A stretch of 44,713 nucleotides of DNA from Acidobacteriota bacterium (GTDB lineage Bacteria > Acidobacteriota > Terriglobia > Acidiferrales > UBA7541). Positions 34,757-42,429 of this stretch are shown here, piece after piece. Where the stretch lies: positions 1 to 44,713 of the forward strand of contig QHYZ01000087.1 in assembly GCA_003225295.1 (NCBI GenBank). The letters run 5' to 3'. The notes under the pieces are model-generated. The model did not search any database and had not been told where the DNA came from. It saw nothing but the letters and a program-made list of their open reading frames with translations. A program made the position numbers and the translations under genes. Numbering within the stretch: the stretch's first letter is position 1; every line of letters begins with the position of its first letter.

Positions 34757-35914
34757 TCAGAAGTGGTCATCGACGCCGATCGCGGCCACTTCTTTGTCAA
34801 TGAGCCCGGCGGACTGCGCCCAGGCCGTGGTCTGCCAATTGTCTTTGCCTTTCTTAGACGGAATCCAGGGCGGCAGCGTCTGGTTCAGATAATTGGCCAG
34901 CGCATAGATGTAGGGCTCATACATTTTGCGAAACTCGATAAGTCTGCGATCGGCGTCCTCTCCGTCATGGACCTTCATGCCGTGCTGGGCAAGGATGTCG
35001 CGGATGTGGCGCAAGTCTTGCGCGGGTAGTCGGTCGTGCGGCAACGGCTTGGGCGCCGTGCCGAAGACTTGCGAAAGGTCGACGACGGCGTGACGCGCAA
35101 TCGCGAAAGTCAGCTCGGCCTGCTTTTCGCAAGCACCTTCAACGCCGACGATGACCAGTGCGCACGTGTCGAGAATCGCCGTGAGTGAGGCGATCCAGGA
35201 TTGGTTGTCGTGCTGCGAGCGAAAATAGGCGAGCACGGGATAGGAAAGATGGCTCTCCATCAACTCGGCGCACCAAAGTTCCCAATCTTTGAGGAGAACG
35301 CGGAGGGCCTCCTGGCCGTGGAGGTAGCTGTGGCGGCGCAGCAGTTCGCCGGCGGTGGGCGGCGTGCCGGCGCGAGAATCGAGCAGGGAGATATTTACCT
35401 CCCGCTGGGAGAACGAGCCGTAGATGAAAGGCAAATAGCCAATGACGGCGGCAAGAAATCCGAAACCAAAACCAGCTTCGGTGACGACCAGCGCGCGGGA
35501 CAAGCCGGAACGCGGAATGACGTCGCCCAGGCCGAGGGTAAAAAAGGTCGTACCGCTGAGATAGATATCCGTCAGGAAACCCGGCTGACCGCCCGTCATC
35601 ACCACTGCGGACCCCGCGCCATATTGCATGAGGCCGAAGCCCAGCACGAGGCCAACGGCCCAAACTCCGACGAGAACGAGGAGTGAGAGCGGGCCATAGA
35701 AACCCAGCGAGGCTTCGCGGGCTTTGCGCGAAGGGATGAGTGCGGTTATAAATCTCCACGTTTTCCAGGTGGAGCGGTAAAACAGGCGCGCCAAGCGGAA
35801 CTTTCGCGTTACGCGGCGCGGGAGAATGATGGCCTCGAATGCGTCCCACAGCACGATCAGAAAGATCGCCACACCTGCCGCGAATGCTCCCGGAGCCGAA
35901 ATCATGTGCTGCAT
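34757..35914 (-). CDS. Potassium-channel-like membrane protein
   Basis: 385 residues. Helices lie at about 11-30 (FAAGVAIFLIVLWDAFEAII), 75-97 (PLSLLVLVGVWAVGLVLGFG) and 142-166 (LVVTEAGFGFGFLAAVIGYL). The pore loop between the last two reads TTFFTLGLGD (filter T126-D131) in place of the canonical TVGYGD. The C-terminal 215 residues are soluble and helical, with no TrkA_N Rossmann motif visible. This matches uncharacterised two-helix-pore ion-channel proteins; ion selectivity with Leu at the Tyr position is uncertain. The ATG at 35914 or 35905 may be the start. Confidence 0.82.
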   Translation of the reverse strand: MQHMISAPGAFAAGVAIFLIVLWDAFEAIILPRRVTRKFRLARLFYRSTWKTWRFITALIPSRKAREASLGFYGPLSLLVLVGVWAVGLVLGFGLMQYGAGSAVVMTGGQPGFLTDIYLSGTTFFTLGLGDVIPRSGLSRALVVTEAGFGFGFLAAVIGYLPFIYGSFSQREVNISLLDSRAGTPPTAGELLRRHSYLHGQEALRVLLKDWELWCAELMESHLSYPVLAYFRSQHDNQSWIASLTAILDTCALVIVGVEGACEKQAELTFAIARHAVVDLSQVFGTAPKPLPHDRLPAQDLRHIRDILAQHGMKVHDGEDADRRLIEFRKMYEPYIYALANYLNQTLPPWIPSKKGKDNWQTTAWAQSAGLIDKEVAAIGVDDHF

Positions 35915-35941
35915 TGTACCCGTTTGGCCCTCTCGATGAGA

Positions 35942-35993
35942 ACGTTCAGTAAGAGCGTTCAGTAAGAGCGTTCAGCAAGAACGTTCAGTGACC
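35942..35993. repeat. Four tandem 13-bp repeats
   Basis: Units ACGTTCAGTAAGA, GCGTTCAGTAAGA, GCGTTCAGCAAGA, ACGTTCAGTGACC, end to end with one to four changes. Two further GAACGTCC half-matches follow within 50 bp. They lie 28 bp upstream of the channel gene start, between it and the osmC stop. Confidence 0.75.
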
Positions 35994-36047
35994 TAGCCCA
36001 GTAGGTGAGAACGTCCGCGGCGAACGTCCTGTCGGAACCCCTGGGAC

Positions 36048-36473
36048 CTAGGATTCCAGCCGAGCGGTGACGCTGATTTCTGCCTTGAAGAGTTTCGAGA
36101 CGGGGCAGCCGGTTTCCGCGGCTTTAACGGCCGCTTCGAATTTGGACTTGTCCGCCCCCGGAACATGCGCGACAAGGTCGAGATGGCTCTTGGTGATGCC
36201 GAAGCCGTCGGGAAGCTTATCGAGCGTAATTGTTGCCGTCGTTTCTAGCTTGCTTGCCGTCAAGCCGGCGTTTCCGAGTTGCGCGGAGAGCGCCATGGTG
36301 AAACATCCGGCGTGGGCCGCGGCGAGGAGTTCTTCCGGATTGGTGCCGACCCCATTCTCAAACCTCGTGCTGAAGGAATATTGCGTTTGCTTGAGGACGC
36401 CACTATCCGTTGAGATCATACCCTTCCCGTCCTTCAAGCCGCCCTGCCAAACCGCGGATGCTTTGCGCTGCAT
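36048..36473 (-). CDS. OsmC-family peroxiredoxin
   Basis: 141 residues from the ATG at 36473 with a strong AAGGAGAG; the longer open frame is spurious. OsmC reduces organic hydroperoxides with a pair of redox cysteines, here C57 (AAAHAGCFTMALSAQL) and C123 (AAETGCPVSKLFKAEI). SFSTRFENGVGTNPEELLAA carries the Arg and Glu that position the substrate. The length and both cysteines are normal for the OsmC rather than the Ohr branch. Divergent from the DUF2071 gene. Confidence 0.93.
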   Translation of the reverse strand: MQRKASAVWQGGLKDGKGMISTDSGVLKQTQYSFSTRFENGVGTNPEELLAAAHAGCFTMALSAQLGNAGLTASKLETTATITLDKLPDGFGITKSHLDLVAHVPGADKSKFEAAVKAAETGCPVSKLFKAEISVTARLES

Positions 36474-36588
36474 GATTTCTCTCCTTGTGGATGTTTCGCT
36501 CTTTTTGAATCCAGAGAATTCGATTCCAGAGCTAGGTGGAAGGGTATATTCAGAAAATGACCTTGTCGAGAAACCTTTGTGAGCGAGT

Positions 36589-37359
36589 ATGAAGGCTATC
36601 CTGAAAAGTGTTGCCCACCGTCCGTGGCCTCTGCCTGCCGGCCCGTGGGTGATGGCGCAAAGCTGGCACGACCTGCTCTTTGCGCACTGGCCCGTCGACC
36701 TCGCAGAATTGCGCCCGCTTCTCCCTCCGCAATTGCAAATCGACATTCTTCGAGGGCGCGCCTGGCTCGCGGTAGTTCCGTTTCGCATGACCGGCGTACG
36801 GCTGCGCGGGACGCCTGCAATCCCCGGGCTCTCGGCTTTTCCCGAACTAAACGTCCGTACCTATGTGACGTGCGACGGAAAGCCCGGCGTGTGGTTTTTC
36901 AGCCTGGACGCGGGTAACTTCCTGGCCGTCGCTATCGCCCGGGCGTGGTTTCACCTGCCGTACTTCCGCGCACGGATGAGCTGCTCAGAATGCAATGGCG
37001 GGATCGAATACGCCAGCCACCGGACCCACTGCGGAGCCGCTTCCGCAGACTTGCGAGGACATTACCGTGCGGTTGGCCCCATCTTTCTTCCTCAGCCGGG
37101 CACACTCGAACATTTTCTGACGGAACGCTATTGCCTCTATGCCCTCGACAGCCGGGGCCGGCTCATTCGCAGTGAGATTCATCATCCACCGTGGCCGCTG
37201 CAGCGCGCTGAGGCGGAATTCGAACGAAACACGATGACCGAGCCATTGGACATTGCCCTGACCGCACAGCCGCTTCTGCATTTTGCCCGCAGTCAGGATG
37301 TCGTGGTGTGGCCGCCACAGCCGCTGCCTGCTCCGAAAGGTGGCTCATCGGCAAGCTGA
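36589..37359 (+). CDS. DUF2071 (YqjF-like) protein
   Basis: 256 residues. The pattern QSWHDLLFAHWPVDLAELRP, LPPQLQIDILRGRAWLAVVP, FRMTGVRLRG, FPELNVRTYVTCDGKPGVWF, FSLDAGNFLAVAIARAWFHL, LTERYCLYA and FARSQDVVVWPP is that of DUF2071, a family related to acetoacetate decarboxylase-like barrels with no settled function. The last 15 residues are probably a run-on tail. The 3' end overlaps the convergent gene at 37163 by 197 bp; codon pattern and conservation favour this frame in the overlap. Confidence 0.88.
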   Translation: MKAILKSVAHRPWPLPAGPWVMAQSWHDLLFAHWPVDLAELRPLLPPQLQIDILRGRAWLAVVPFRMTGVRLRGTPAIPGLSAFPELNVRTYVTCDGKPGVWFFSLDAGNFLAVAIARAWFHLPYFRARMSCSECNGGIEYASHRTHCGAASADLRGHYRAVGPIFLPQPGTLEHFLTERYCLYALDSRGRLIRSEIHHPPWPLQRAEAEFERNTMTEPLDIALTAQPLLHFARSQDVVVWPPQPLPAPKGGSSAS

Positions 37360-38086
37360 GGTCGTAAATCTGTATTTCAATACTGAGTTCCGAGTCTTTC
37401 ATCCACTCTGGGTTCGGCAATGGGCGTCCTTCACCGGGAACGTGGCGGCCTTTCTTGCTGCGATCAAGCGCATCGTCGATTTCGCCAAGAGAGTTCATGG
37501 GCTGGAATTCAATCAACGTAGGTAAGAGAAGCCCCGAATGGACCTGGTAGATCATCCAGGGAGTCTCAATGTCGTTGGTTTCGTAAATCCTGGCCCGGGC
37601 GCGGACCGCGTTGGCAAGCTCTTCTTCGTATCCCGGCCGGAATTGAAGAATGGAGACGCGCACGAAGCGCGCTTTGGCGAGATCGATCTTGTTCAAGCGA
37701 TAGCCGAGGTCGTCGCGGCGGAAGGCCATGACCGTGCGCGTTCCCGAGACGTACTCCTGCAATTTTTGCTGGAGGCTGGCGAGTTCAGGGTGAGTGCCGA
37801 GTCCCTGGGCTACGTCCTTCCCCGCCTGTTCGACCGCAGCGAAAGAGTCAAATCCGCCGAAACAAAGTACGTGCGGCGAACTTGTGACGGCCTGAAGAGC
37901 GAACCAGTAGACCGGAATCTTGGCGCGCCCATAGCCCCGCACAATTTCTGCTTCCGTCTGTTCGTATGCCGCTTCCTTGCCGGCACTGAGATCGGCGCGA
38001 TAGAGGAGAAGCGTGTTGGGTGTGACCCCGGTTTCCGGTGAAAAAGTGACCGTCTGAGCCTGGGACGAGAAGCAAGCCGTCAGCAA
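37163..38086 (-). CDS. Exported protein of unknown function, start disrupted at a T9 tract
   Basis: As it stands, the frame opens only with TTG codons (38086). One extra T in the T9 run (38085-38093) would join it to an ATG at 38124, giving MHFKDRFIYMLFFLLTACFS then SQA-QTVTF, a textbook signal peptide. The mature part (NTLLLYRADLSAGKEAAYEQ, VRGYGRAKIPVYWFALQAV, VSILQFRPGYEEELANAVRA, ETPWMIYQVHSG, YDLSLPMSHLSEQ) has two similar halves resembling dimeric alpha-beta barrel (NIPSNAP/antibiotic-monooxygenase-like) folds; this is a guess. After SHLSEQ the reading frame runs antisense to the DUF2071 gene, so the last 55 residues are probably not native. Confidence 0.6.
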   Translation of the reverse strand: MLTACFSSQAQTVTFSPETGVTPNTLLLYRADLSAGKEAAYEQTEAEIVRGYGRAKIPVYWFALQAVTSSPHVLCFGGFDSFAAVEQAGKDVAQGLGTHPELASLQQKLQEYVSGTRTVMAFRRDDLGYRLNKIDLAKARFVRVSILQFRPGYEEELANAVRARARIYETNDIETPWMIYQVHSGLLLPTLIEFQPMNSLGEIDDALDRSKKGRHVPGEGRPLPNPEWMKDSELSIEIQIYDLSLPMSHLSEQAAAVAATPRHPDCGQNAEAAVRSGQCPMARSSCFVRIPPQRAAAATVDDESHCE

Positions 38087-38495
38087 AAAAAAAGCATGTA
38101 AATGAATCGATCTTTGAAGTGCATGCCAGCCCCCTTAAGGGCAAGGTACCCTGAGCCTGTTCAGCCTGCCACTTGTGAAAGATAAAGAACGCGGCGCCCA
38201 CGATAAAGCCGAAGCCCACGCCGTAATTCCATTTGAATTTGTCGCCGAGATAGAGCACCGAAAAAACGGGAAAGACCAAAAGGGTAATGATCTCCTGAAT
38301 GATCTTGAGTTGCGCGGCAGTGAATTGATAGGAGCCGAAGCGATTCGCGGGCACCTGGAAGCAGTATTCGAAGAAGGCGATTCCCCAGCCAACTAGGATT
38401 ACTTTCCAGAGTGCCTCGCTTCGGTACTTCAAGTGGCCATAGCAAGCGAAGGTCATGAAGATGTTGGATACGGTTAGCAATAGAATCGTTCGCAT
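37848..38495 (-). CDS. DUF486 small membrane protein with run-on C-terminus
   Basis: Residues 1-109 are a complete DUF486/DMT-like protein: MRTILLLTVSNIFMTFACYG, VGWGIAFFEYCFQVPANRFG, LKIIQEIITLLVFPVFSVLY, FGFIVGAAFFIFHKW, four predicted helices. The normal protein ends soon after HKW. Here the frame continues to 215 residues, overlapping the next gene by more than 230 bp in another frame, and the extra 106 residues look random. If the T9 tract at 38085-38093 had one more T, this frame would read FTCFFFC and stop at about 139 residues. Function of DUF486 is unknown; related to small multidrug-resistance folds. Confidence 0.75.
   Translation of the reverse strand: MRTILLLTVSNIFMTFACYGHLKYRSEALWKVILVGWGIAFFEYCFQVPANRFGSYQFTAAQLKIIQEIITLLVFPVFSVLYLGDKFKWNYGVGFGFIVGAAFFIFHKWQAEQAQGTLPLRGLACTSKIDSFTCFFFADGLLLVPGSDGHFFTGNRGHTQHASPLSRRSQCRQGSGIRTDGSRNCAGLWARQDSGLLVRSSGRHKFAARTLFRRI
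38085..38093 (-). repeat. T9 homopolymer at the junction of two disrupted genes
   Basis: Nine Ts on the minus strand. A tenth T would both stop the DUF486 frame shortly after its domain and give the following gene an ATG plus signal peptide. The actual 9-base run breaks both. Confidence 0.7.
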
Positions 38496-38817
38496 TCGAA
38501 ATGGCGCTCCTCACGAAGGCGTAGTGGCACAGATTTGAGACGCGAAAAGATTCACTGAAGTTGTAAGTTGGAAACGCAGTCGTGCCCCGGGATTCGAGGC
38601 CGCTTGGTCATACCGCGACGAGAAGAGCATCACCATTCTAGGGAGGAACGGTGAGGACCTAGCCTGTGATGGCTTGGCGAATATTCTGAATGGTGGCGTT
38701 TCTGATTTTTCCGTGGCCGACACATCTCGGGCATGCTGCGACCCAGTAGCCAATCTCACCGGGACAGAAAACTACCGATCGCGTCGATTTGGCTGTTGAG
38801 AAAAGTGGCCATGGGCC
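38496..38817. other. 322-bp intergenic stretch upstream of the DUF486 gene
   Basis: No supported gene. A plus-strand frame (38539-38799) is open for 86 codons with protein-like composition (WSYRDEKSITILGRNGEDLA) but has no ATG, GTG or early TTG. It could be a gene remnant. No clear promoter was identified. Confidence 0.35.
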
Positions 38818-39966
38818 TTACACGTTGAGCGTAAGGGAGACCAGGTCCGGCCTCACCGGCGGCGGCAGCTTCGAGCGGTCGACAGGATGATAGAGCGTAT
38901 CGCGCTCGACGGGCACGCGGCCGGCGGCTCGGATCAGGCGTTCGAGTTCGTAGCGCGGTGTGAACTCGGACGTTTTCGCACCGGCGTCATGATAAATCTT
39001 TTCCTCTATCACCGTACCGTCAAGGTCGTTGGCACCAAAGCGCAGCGCAATCTGTGCGATGCTCGGCGAGAGCATGATCCAATACGCTTTGATGTGATCG
39101 AAATTATCGAGCAGCAACCGGGATACGGCGATGTTGCGCAGATCGGCGTAGCCCGTGGGCTTTGGAATGTGCGAGAGCGCAGTGTTGTCCGGATGAAACG
39201 CCAGCGGGATAAACGCCACGAAGCCATGCGTCTCGTCCTGCAGCTCGCGCAGCTTGACGAGGTGATCGACGCGCTCTTCCTCCGTTTCCACGTGCCCGTA
39301 AAGCATGGTGGCGTTGGAGCGCAGGCCGATTTCATGCGCCTGCCTCGCGATGTTGAGCCACATCTGCCCGCTGACCTTGTGATCGCAGATGATCCTGCGC
39401 ACCCGCGGGTGAAAAATTTCCGCGCCGCCACCAGGAAGCGAATCGACGCCCGCTTCTTTCAGCTTGAGTAGCGTCTCTCTGGTTGATAATTTCGCAATGC
39501 GCGCAAAGTAGCCCACCTCAACCATCGTGAACGCTTTCAGGTGCACGCCCTGGCAGCGCTGCTTGAGACCGCGAATCATCTCCAGGAAATATTCAAATGG
39601 CAAATCCGGGTGCAGGCCGCCTACGATGTGGAACTCCAGGGCGCCTTCGCGCGCGCCCTGTTCCGCGCGGGCGTAAATCTCTTCCAGGGAGAAGTTGTAG
39701 GCGCCCGGCGCGCTGGGGTCGCGGCCAAAAGCGCAGAGCTTGCAATGAGCGACACACATGTTGGTCGGATTGATGTGGCGGTTGACGTTGAAATAGGTGA
39801 CTTTGCCGTGTTTTTTCTCGCGCACGTGATTGGCCAGCCAGCCAACGGCCAGCAGGTCGGGCGAACGGTACAGCGCGATGCCGTCTTCTACACCCAGCCG
39901 CCCACCCGCAAGCACTTTCTCCGCAACCGGCTTCAAGCGCTGATCGGTGATGGTAAGTTCGCTCAT
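38818..39966 (-). CDS. mqnE: Aminodeoxyfutalosine synthase
   Basis: 382 residues. Radical SAM cluster CVAHCKLC (C71, C75, C78) follows FNVNRHINPTNM. Further MqnE traits: EFHIVGGLHPDLPFEYFLEM, SLPGGGAEIFHPRVRR, ATMLYGHVETEEERVDHL, FIPLAFHPDNTALSH, LRFGANDLDGTVIEEKIYH and GRVPVERDTLYHPV. MqnE adds enolpyruvyl-benzoate (the MqnA product) to SAM in the futalosine route to menaquinone. The GGGAEIF and HIVGG forms favour MqnE over MqnC. Third gene of ubiX-mqnP-mqnE with 19-bp gaps; mqnA, mqnB/D and mqnC must lie elsewhere. Confidence 0.92.
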   Translation of the reverse strand: MSELTITDQRLKPVAEKVLAGGRLGVEDGIALYRSPDLLAVGWLANHVREKKHGKVTYFNVNRHINPTNMCVAHCKLCAFGRDPSAPGAYNFSLEEIYARAEQGAREGALEFHIVGGLHPDLPFEYFLEMIRGLKQRCQGVHLKAFTMVEVGYFARIAKLSTRETLLKLKEAGVDSLPGGGAEIFHPRVRRIICDHKVSGQMWLNIARQAHEIGLRSNATMLYGHVETEEERVDHLVKLRELQDETHGFVAFIPLAFHPDNTALSHIPKPTGYADLRNIAVSRLLLDNFDHIKAYWIMLSPSIAQIALRFGANDLDGTVIEEKIYHDAGAKTSEFTPRYELERLIRAAGRVPVERDTLYHPVDRSKLPPPVRPDLVSLTLNV

Positions 39967-39985
39967 TATGAATCCGTCAAAAACT

Positions 39986-40867
39986 TCAAACGCGCCAAAC
40001 CGCTGCCGCCGCGCCCCAGAACAGCAGGAACAACATACTAATATAGCCGTTCACAGTGAAAAACGCAGCGTCCAGCTTGCTGAGATCATCTGCTTTGACA
40101 AGAGAGTGTTCGTAAGACAGCAGCGCCGCGACTACCGCGACCCCCGCCCACGCCGGCCATGGCAACCCGAAACTGAACGCCAGCCAACTGAGCAAAGCAA
40201 TTACTCCAAGATGCATCACCCGCGCGATCAGCAGAGCGTTGGCGATCCCGAATTTCTTGGGCACGGAGAAGAGCCCCGCGCGCTGATCGTACTCAATATC
40301 CTGGCACGCGTATAGCACGTCAAATCCCCCGACCCACAGGGTAACCGCCGCACACAGAATGAGCATGCGCAGATCGAGGCCGCCGGTGACGGCGATCCAG
40401 GCGGCGGCCGGCGAGATGCCCAGCGCAAGTCCGAGAAAAAGATGCGACCAGTTGGTGAACCGTTTGGTGAAGGAATAGAAAAACAGCACGGCGATCGCTA
40501 GAGGCGCTAGTTTCAATGCCAGCGGATTTAACTGCGACGCCGCAACAAAAAACACCGCGACTGCAGCAATTGTGAAAAGCCCGGCAAATTGCAACGTAAG
40601 AGAGCCCGTTGCGAGCGCGCGCTCCTTGGTGCGCGGATTTTCGCGATCGTAACGGAGATCCGCAATGCGGTTCATGGTCATCGCCGCCGAACGCGCCGCC
40701 ACCATCGCCACGATGATCCACAATACTTGCCGCAGCGACGGCCAACCCCTGGGTGGCTGATGCGTCGCCCGTGCCGCCAGCAACGCGCCCGTCAGCGCAA
40801 ACGGCAAAGCGAATACGGAATGCTCGAATTTGATCATCTCGAGCACGGTTTTGATGCGCTTCACCAT
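39986..40867 (-). CDS. mqnP: UbiA-family prenyltransferase, probable MqnP
   Basis: 293 residues from the ATG at 40867; the frame extends upstream through the ubiX gene but only as a shadow. Eight or nine membrane helices are evident. The two prenyl-diphosphate/magnesium motifs are NRIADLRYD (NxxxDxxxD) and DVLYACQDIEYD. FEHSVFALPFALTGALLAAR at the start is typical of UbiA/MqnP. Placement between ubiX and mqnE indicates prenylation of the futalosine-derived naphthoate rather than 4-hydroxybenzoate; this is inferred from context. Confidence 0.88.
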   Translation of the reverse strand: MVKRIKTVLEMIKFEHSVFALPFALTGALLAARATHQPPRGWPSLRQVLWIIVAMVAARSAAMTMNRIADLRYDRENPRTKERALATGSLTLQFAGLFTIAAVAVFFVAASQLNPLALKLAPLAIAVLFFYSFTKRFTNWSHLFLGLALGISPAAAWIAVTGGLDLRMLILCAAVTLWVGGFDVLYACQDIEYDQRAGLFSVPKKFGIANALLIARVMHLGVIALLSWLAFSFGLPWPAWAGVAVVAALLSYEHSLVKADDLSKLDAAFFTVNGYISMLFLLFWGAAAAVWRV

Positions 40868-40886
40868 TTTTGATTTCCGCGCGAGG

Positions 40887-41522
40887 TCACGCCTCCGCTT
40901 TTTTCGATGCTGGCGTGCCCGTCCAGTGATACATCTTTTCCTGCGACAGGCCGATCTGCGCGAGTACGCGGCAAACATACTGCGTAACAAGGTCGTCGAT
41001 CGTCTTCGGCTGGTGATAAAATGCCGGCACCGCCGGCATGATCACCGCGCCCGCCTGCTGCGCCCGAAGCATGTTCTCCAGGTGCACGCGATTGAAGGGC
41101 GTGTCGCGCACGCAAAGAACCAGCTTCCGCCCTTCCTTTAGCATCACGTCCGCCGCACGTGCGACCAAATCATCGCTGATGCCATTGGCAATTGCGCCGA
41201 GTGTTGCCATCGAGCACGGAATCACCACCATCGCATCCACTGCGGAGCTGCCCGAAGCGATCGAAGCCCCTACATCTTTATTCGGCAGCACTTCAATCTT
41301 TTGAACGGAGTATCCGAGAATGCGGCTCGGCAGCTGTTTCAAATCCCCGGAAGCAATGTTCAGCTCTTCCGCAAACAGCCGCTGCCCGGCTTCCGTAACC
41401 ACCAGGTGAATGCGCGTGACGCGCGGATCCTCTTCCAGCATCACCAGCATCTTCTGCGCCAGGATCGCTCCGCTGGCGCCGGTCACACCTACGGTGACAA
41501 TCTGTTTTTGTGTGTCAGCCAT
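40887..41522 (-). CDS. ubiX: UbiX-type flavin prenyltransferase
   Basis: 211 residues. UbiX attaches dimethylallyl phosphate to FMN, making prenylated FMN for UbiD-family decarboxylases. TVGVTGASGAILAQ binds FMN phosphate; VVIPCSMATLGAIANGISDD, REGRKLVLCVRDTPFNRVHL-type (here LKEGRKLVLCVRDTPFNRVH) and IMPAVPAFYHQP are diagnostic. Leading an operon with mqnP and mqnE, it probably serves the UbiD-like decarboxylase (MqnL) of late menaquinone synthesis, which is not in the window. Confidence 0.92.
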   Translation of the reverse strand: MADTQKQIVTVGVTGASGAILAQKMLVMLEEDPRVTRIHLVVTEAGQRLFAEELNIASGDLKQLPSRILGYSVQKIEVLPNKDVGASIASGSSAVDAMVVIPCSMATLGAIANGISDDLVARAADVMLKEGRKLVLCVRDTPFNRVHLENMLRAQQAGAVIMPAVPAFYHQPKTIDDLVTQYVCRVLAQIGLSQEKMYHWTGTPASKKAEA

Positions 41523-41594
41523 CTTTTTGCGCGCGTAGAATCAGTCTCGCAGCCGCGTTCCGGCAAGTCAAGCAACGGCAATCGTCGTTTGCGA

Positions 41595-41603
41595 TGATAG
41601 AAT
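41595..41603 (+). promoter_or_regulatory. Candidate extended -10 promoter for larB
   Basis: TGATAGAAT matches TGn plus TAGAAT (five of six -10 bases). It lies 18 bp before the larB ATG, between the divergent ubiX and larB starts. No good -35. Confidence 0.35.
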
Positions 41604-41621
41604 TCGCTGCGGCCGGAGAAT

Positions 41622-42389
41622 ATGAATCAATCTGAACTGCGTAAAATTCTGGAAGCTGTGAAGACCGGCGAGCTCGCTGCGGACAAAGCCATCGAGCGCC
41701 TGAAGCATCTTCCCTTCGAAGATCTTGACTTCGCCAAAGTGGATCACCAGCGAGAGCTCCGCCAGGGTTTTGCCGAAGTCGTTTTGGGCAAAGGGAAAAC
41801 ACCTCAGCAAGTGGCGGAAATCGCGCGCGCTATGCTGCGCAAGAAAGATTCGCGGCACAACATCCTGGTGACCCGCGCCGACAATAAGATTTTTGCCGCC
41901 GTGAAACGCGCCGCCGGAAAAGACGCTCGCAATGCGAAATTTCACGAATTGTCGGGCGCCATCACCATCGAGCGCACCACGGAGATCACCGGCAAAGGAT
42001 CAATCCTAGTAGTTTCGGCCGGGACCAGCGACATTCCCGTGGCCGAGGAAGCGCTCCTCACCGCGCGCATGATGGGCAACCGCGCCGAGCATCTCTACGA
42101 CGTTGGCGTCGCCGGCATTCATCGCCTCCTCCAGCACCGCGAGAAATTGACCCAGGCGCGCGTGATTATTTGTGTGGCCGGAATGGAAGGCGCCCTGCCC
42201 AGTGTCGTCGCTGGGCTCGTGGCCATACCAGTCATTGCCGTTCCCACCAGCGTCGGCTACGGCGCCAGTTTCGGCGGCGTGGCGGCGCTCCTCGGCATGC
42301 TCAATTCCTGCGCTTCCAATGTTACCGTCGTCAACATCGACAACGGTTTCGGCGCTGCTTGCGTGGCTTCCTGCATCAACCGGCTATAG
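41622..42389 (+). CDS. larB: Nickel-pincer cofactor biosynthesis protein LarB
   Basis: 255 residues; GGAG just before the ATG. LarB carboxylates and hydrolyses nicotinic acid adenine dinucleotide in the first step toward the nickel-pincer nucleotide of lactate racemase and related enzymes. The N-terminal part ([45 protein letters not shown]) is LarB-specific. The C-terminal AIR-carboxylase-like domain has [41 protein letters not shown] and [20 protein letters not shown]. LarC, LarE and LarA are not in the window, so it stands alone here. Confidence 0.93.
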   Translation: MNQSELRKILEAVKTGELAADKAIERLKHLPFEDLDFAKVDHQRELRQGFAEVVLGKGKTPQQVAEIARAMLRKKDSRHNILVTRADNKIFAAVKRAAGKDARNAKFHELSGAITIERTTEITGKGSILVVSAGTSDIPVAEEALLTARMMGNRAEHLYDVGVAGIHRLLQHREKLTQARVIICVAGMEGALPSVVAGLVAIPVIAVPTSVGYGASFGGVAALLGMLNSCASNVTVVNIDNGFGAACVASCINRL

Positions 42390-42429
42390 GTCCGCTCCCG
42401 GCCCTCTGCGCTCTTTGTGAACTCTGTGT

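Noticed and set aside
38511-38759. Minus-strand 82-codon frame
   Set aside because: Low-information sequence with no ribosome site or family resemblance.
38539-38799. Plus-strand 86-codon open frame with protein-like composition
   Set aside because: It has no ATG, GTG or usable early TTG and no recognised family; at most a gene remnant.
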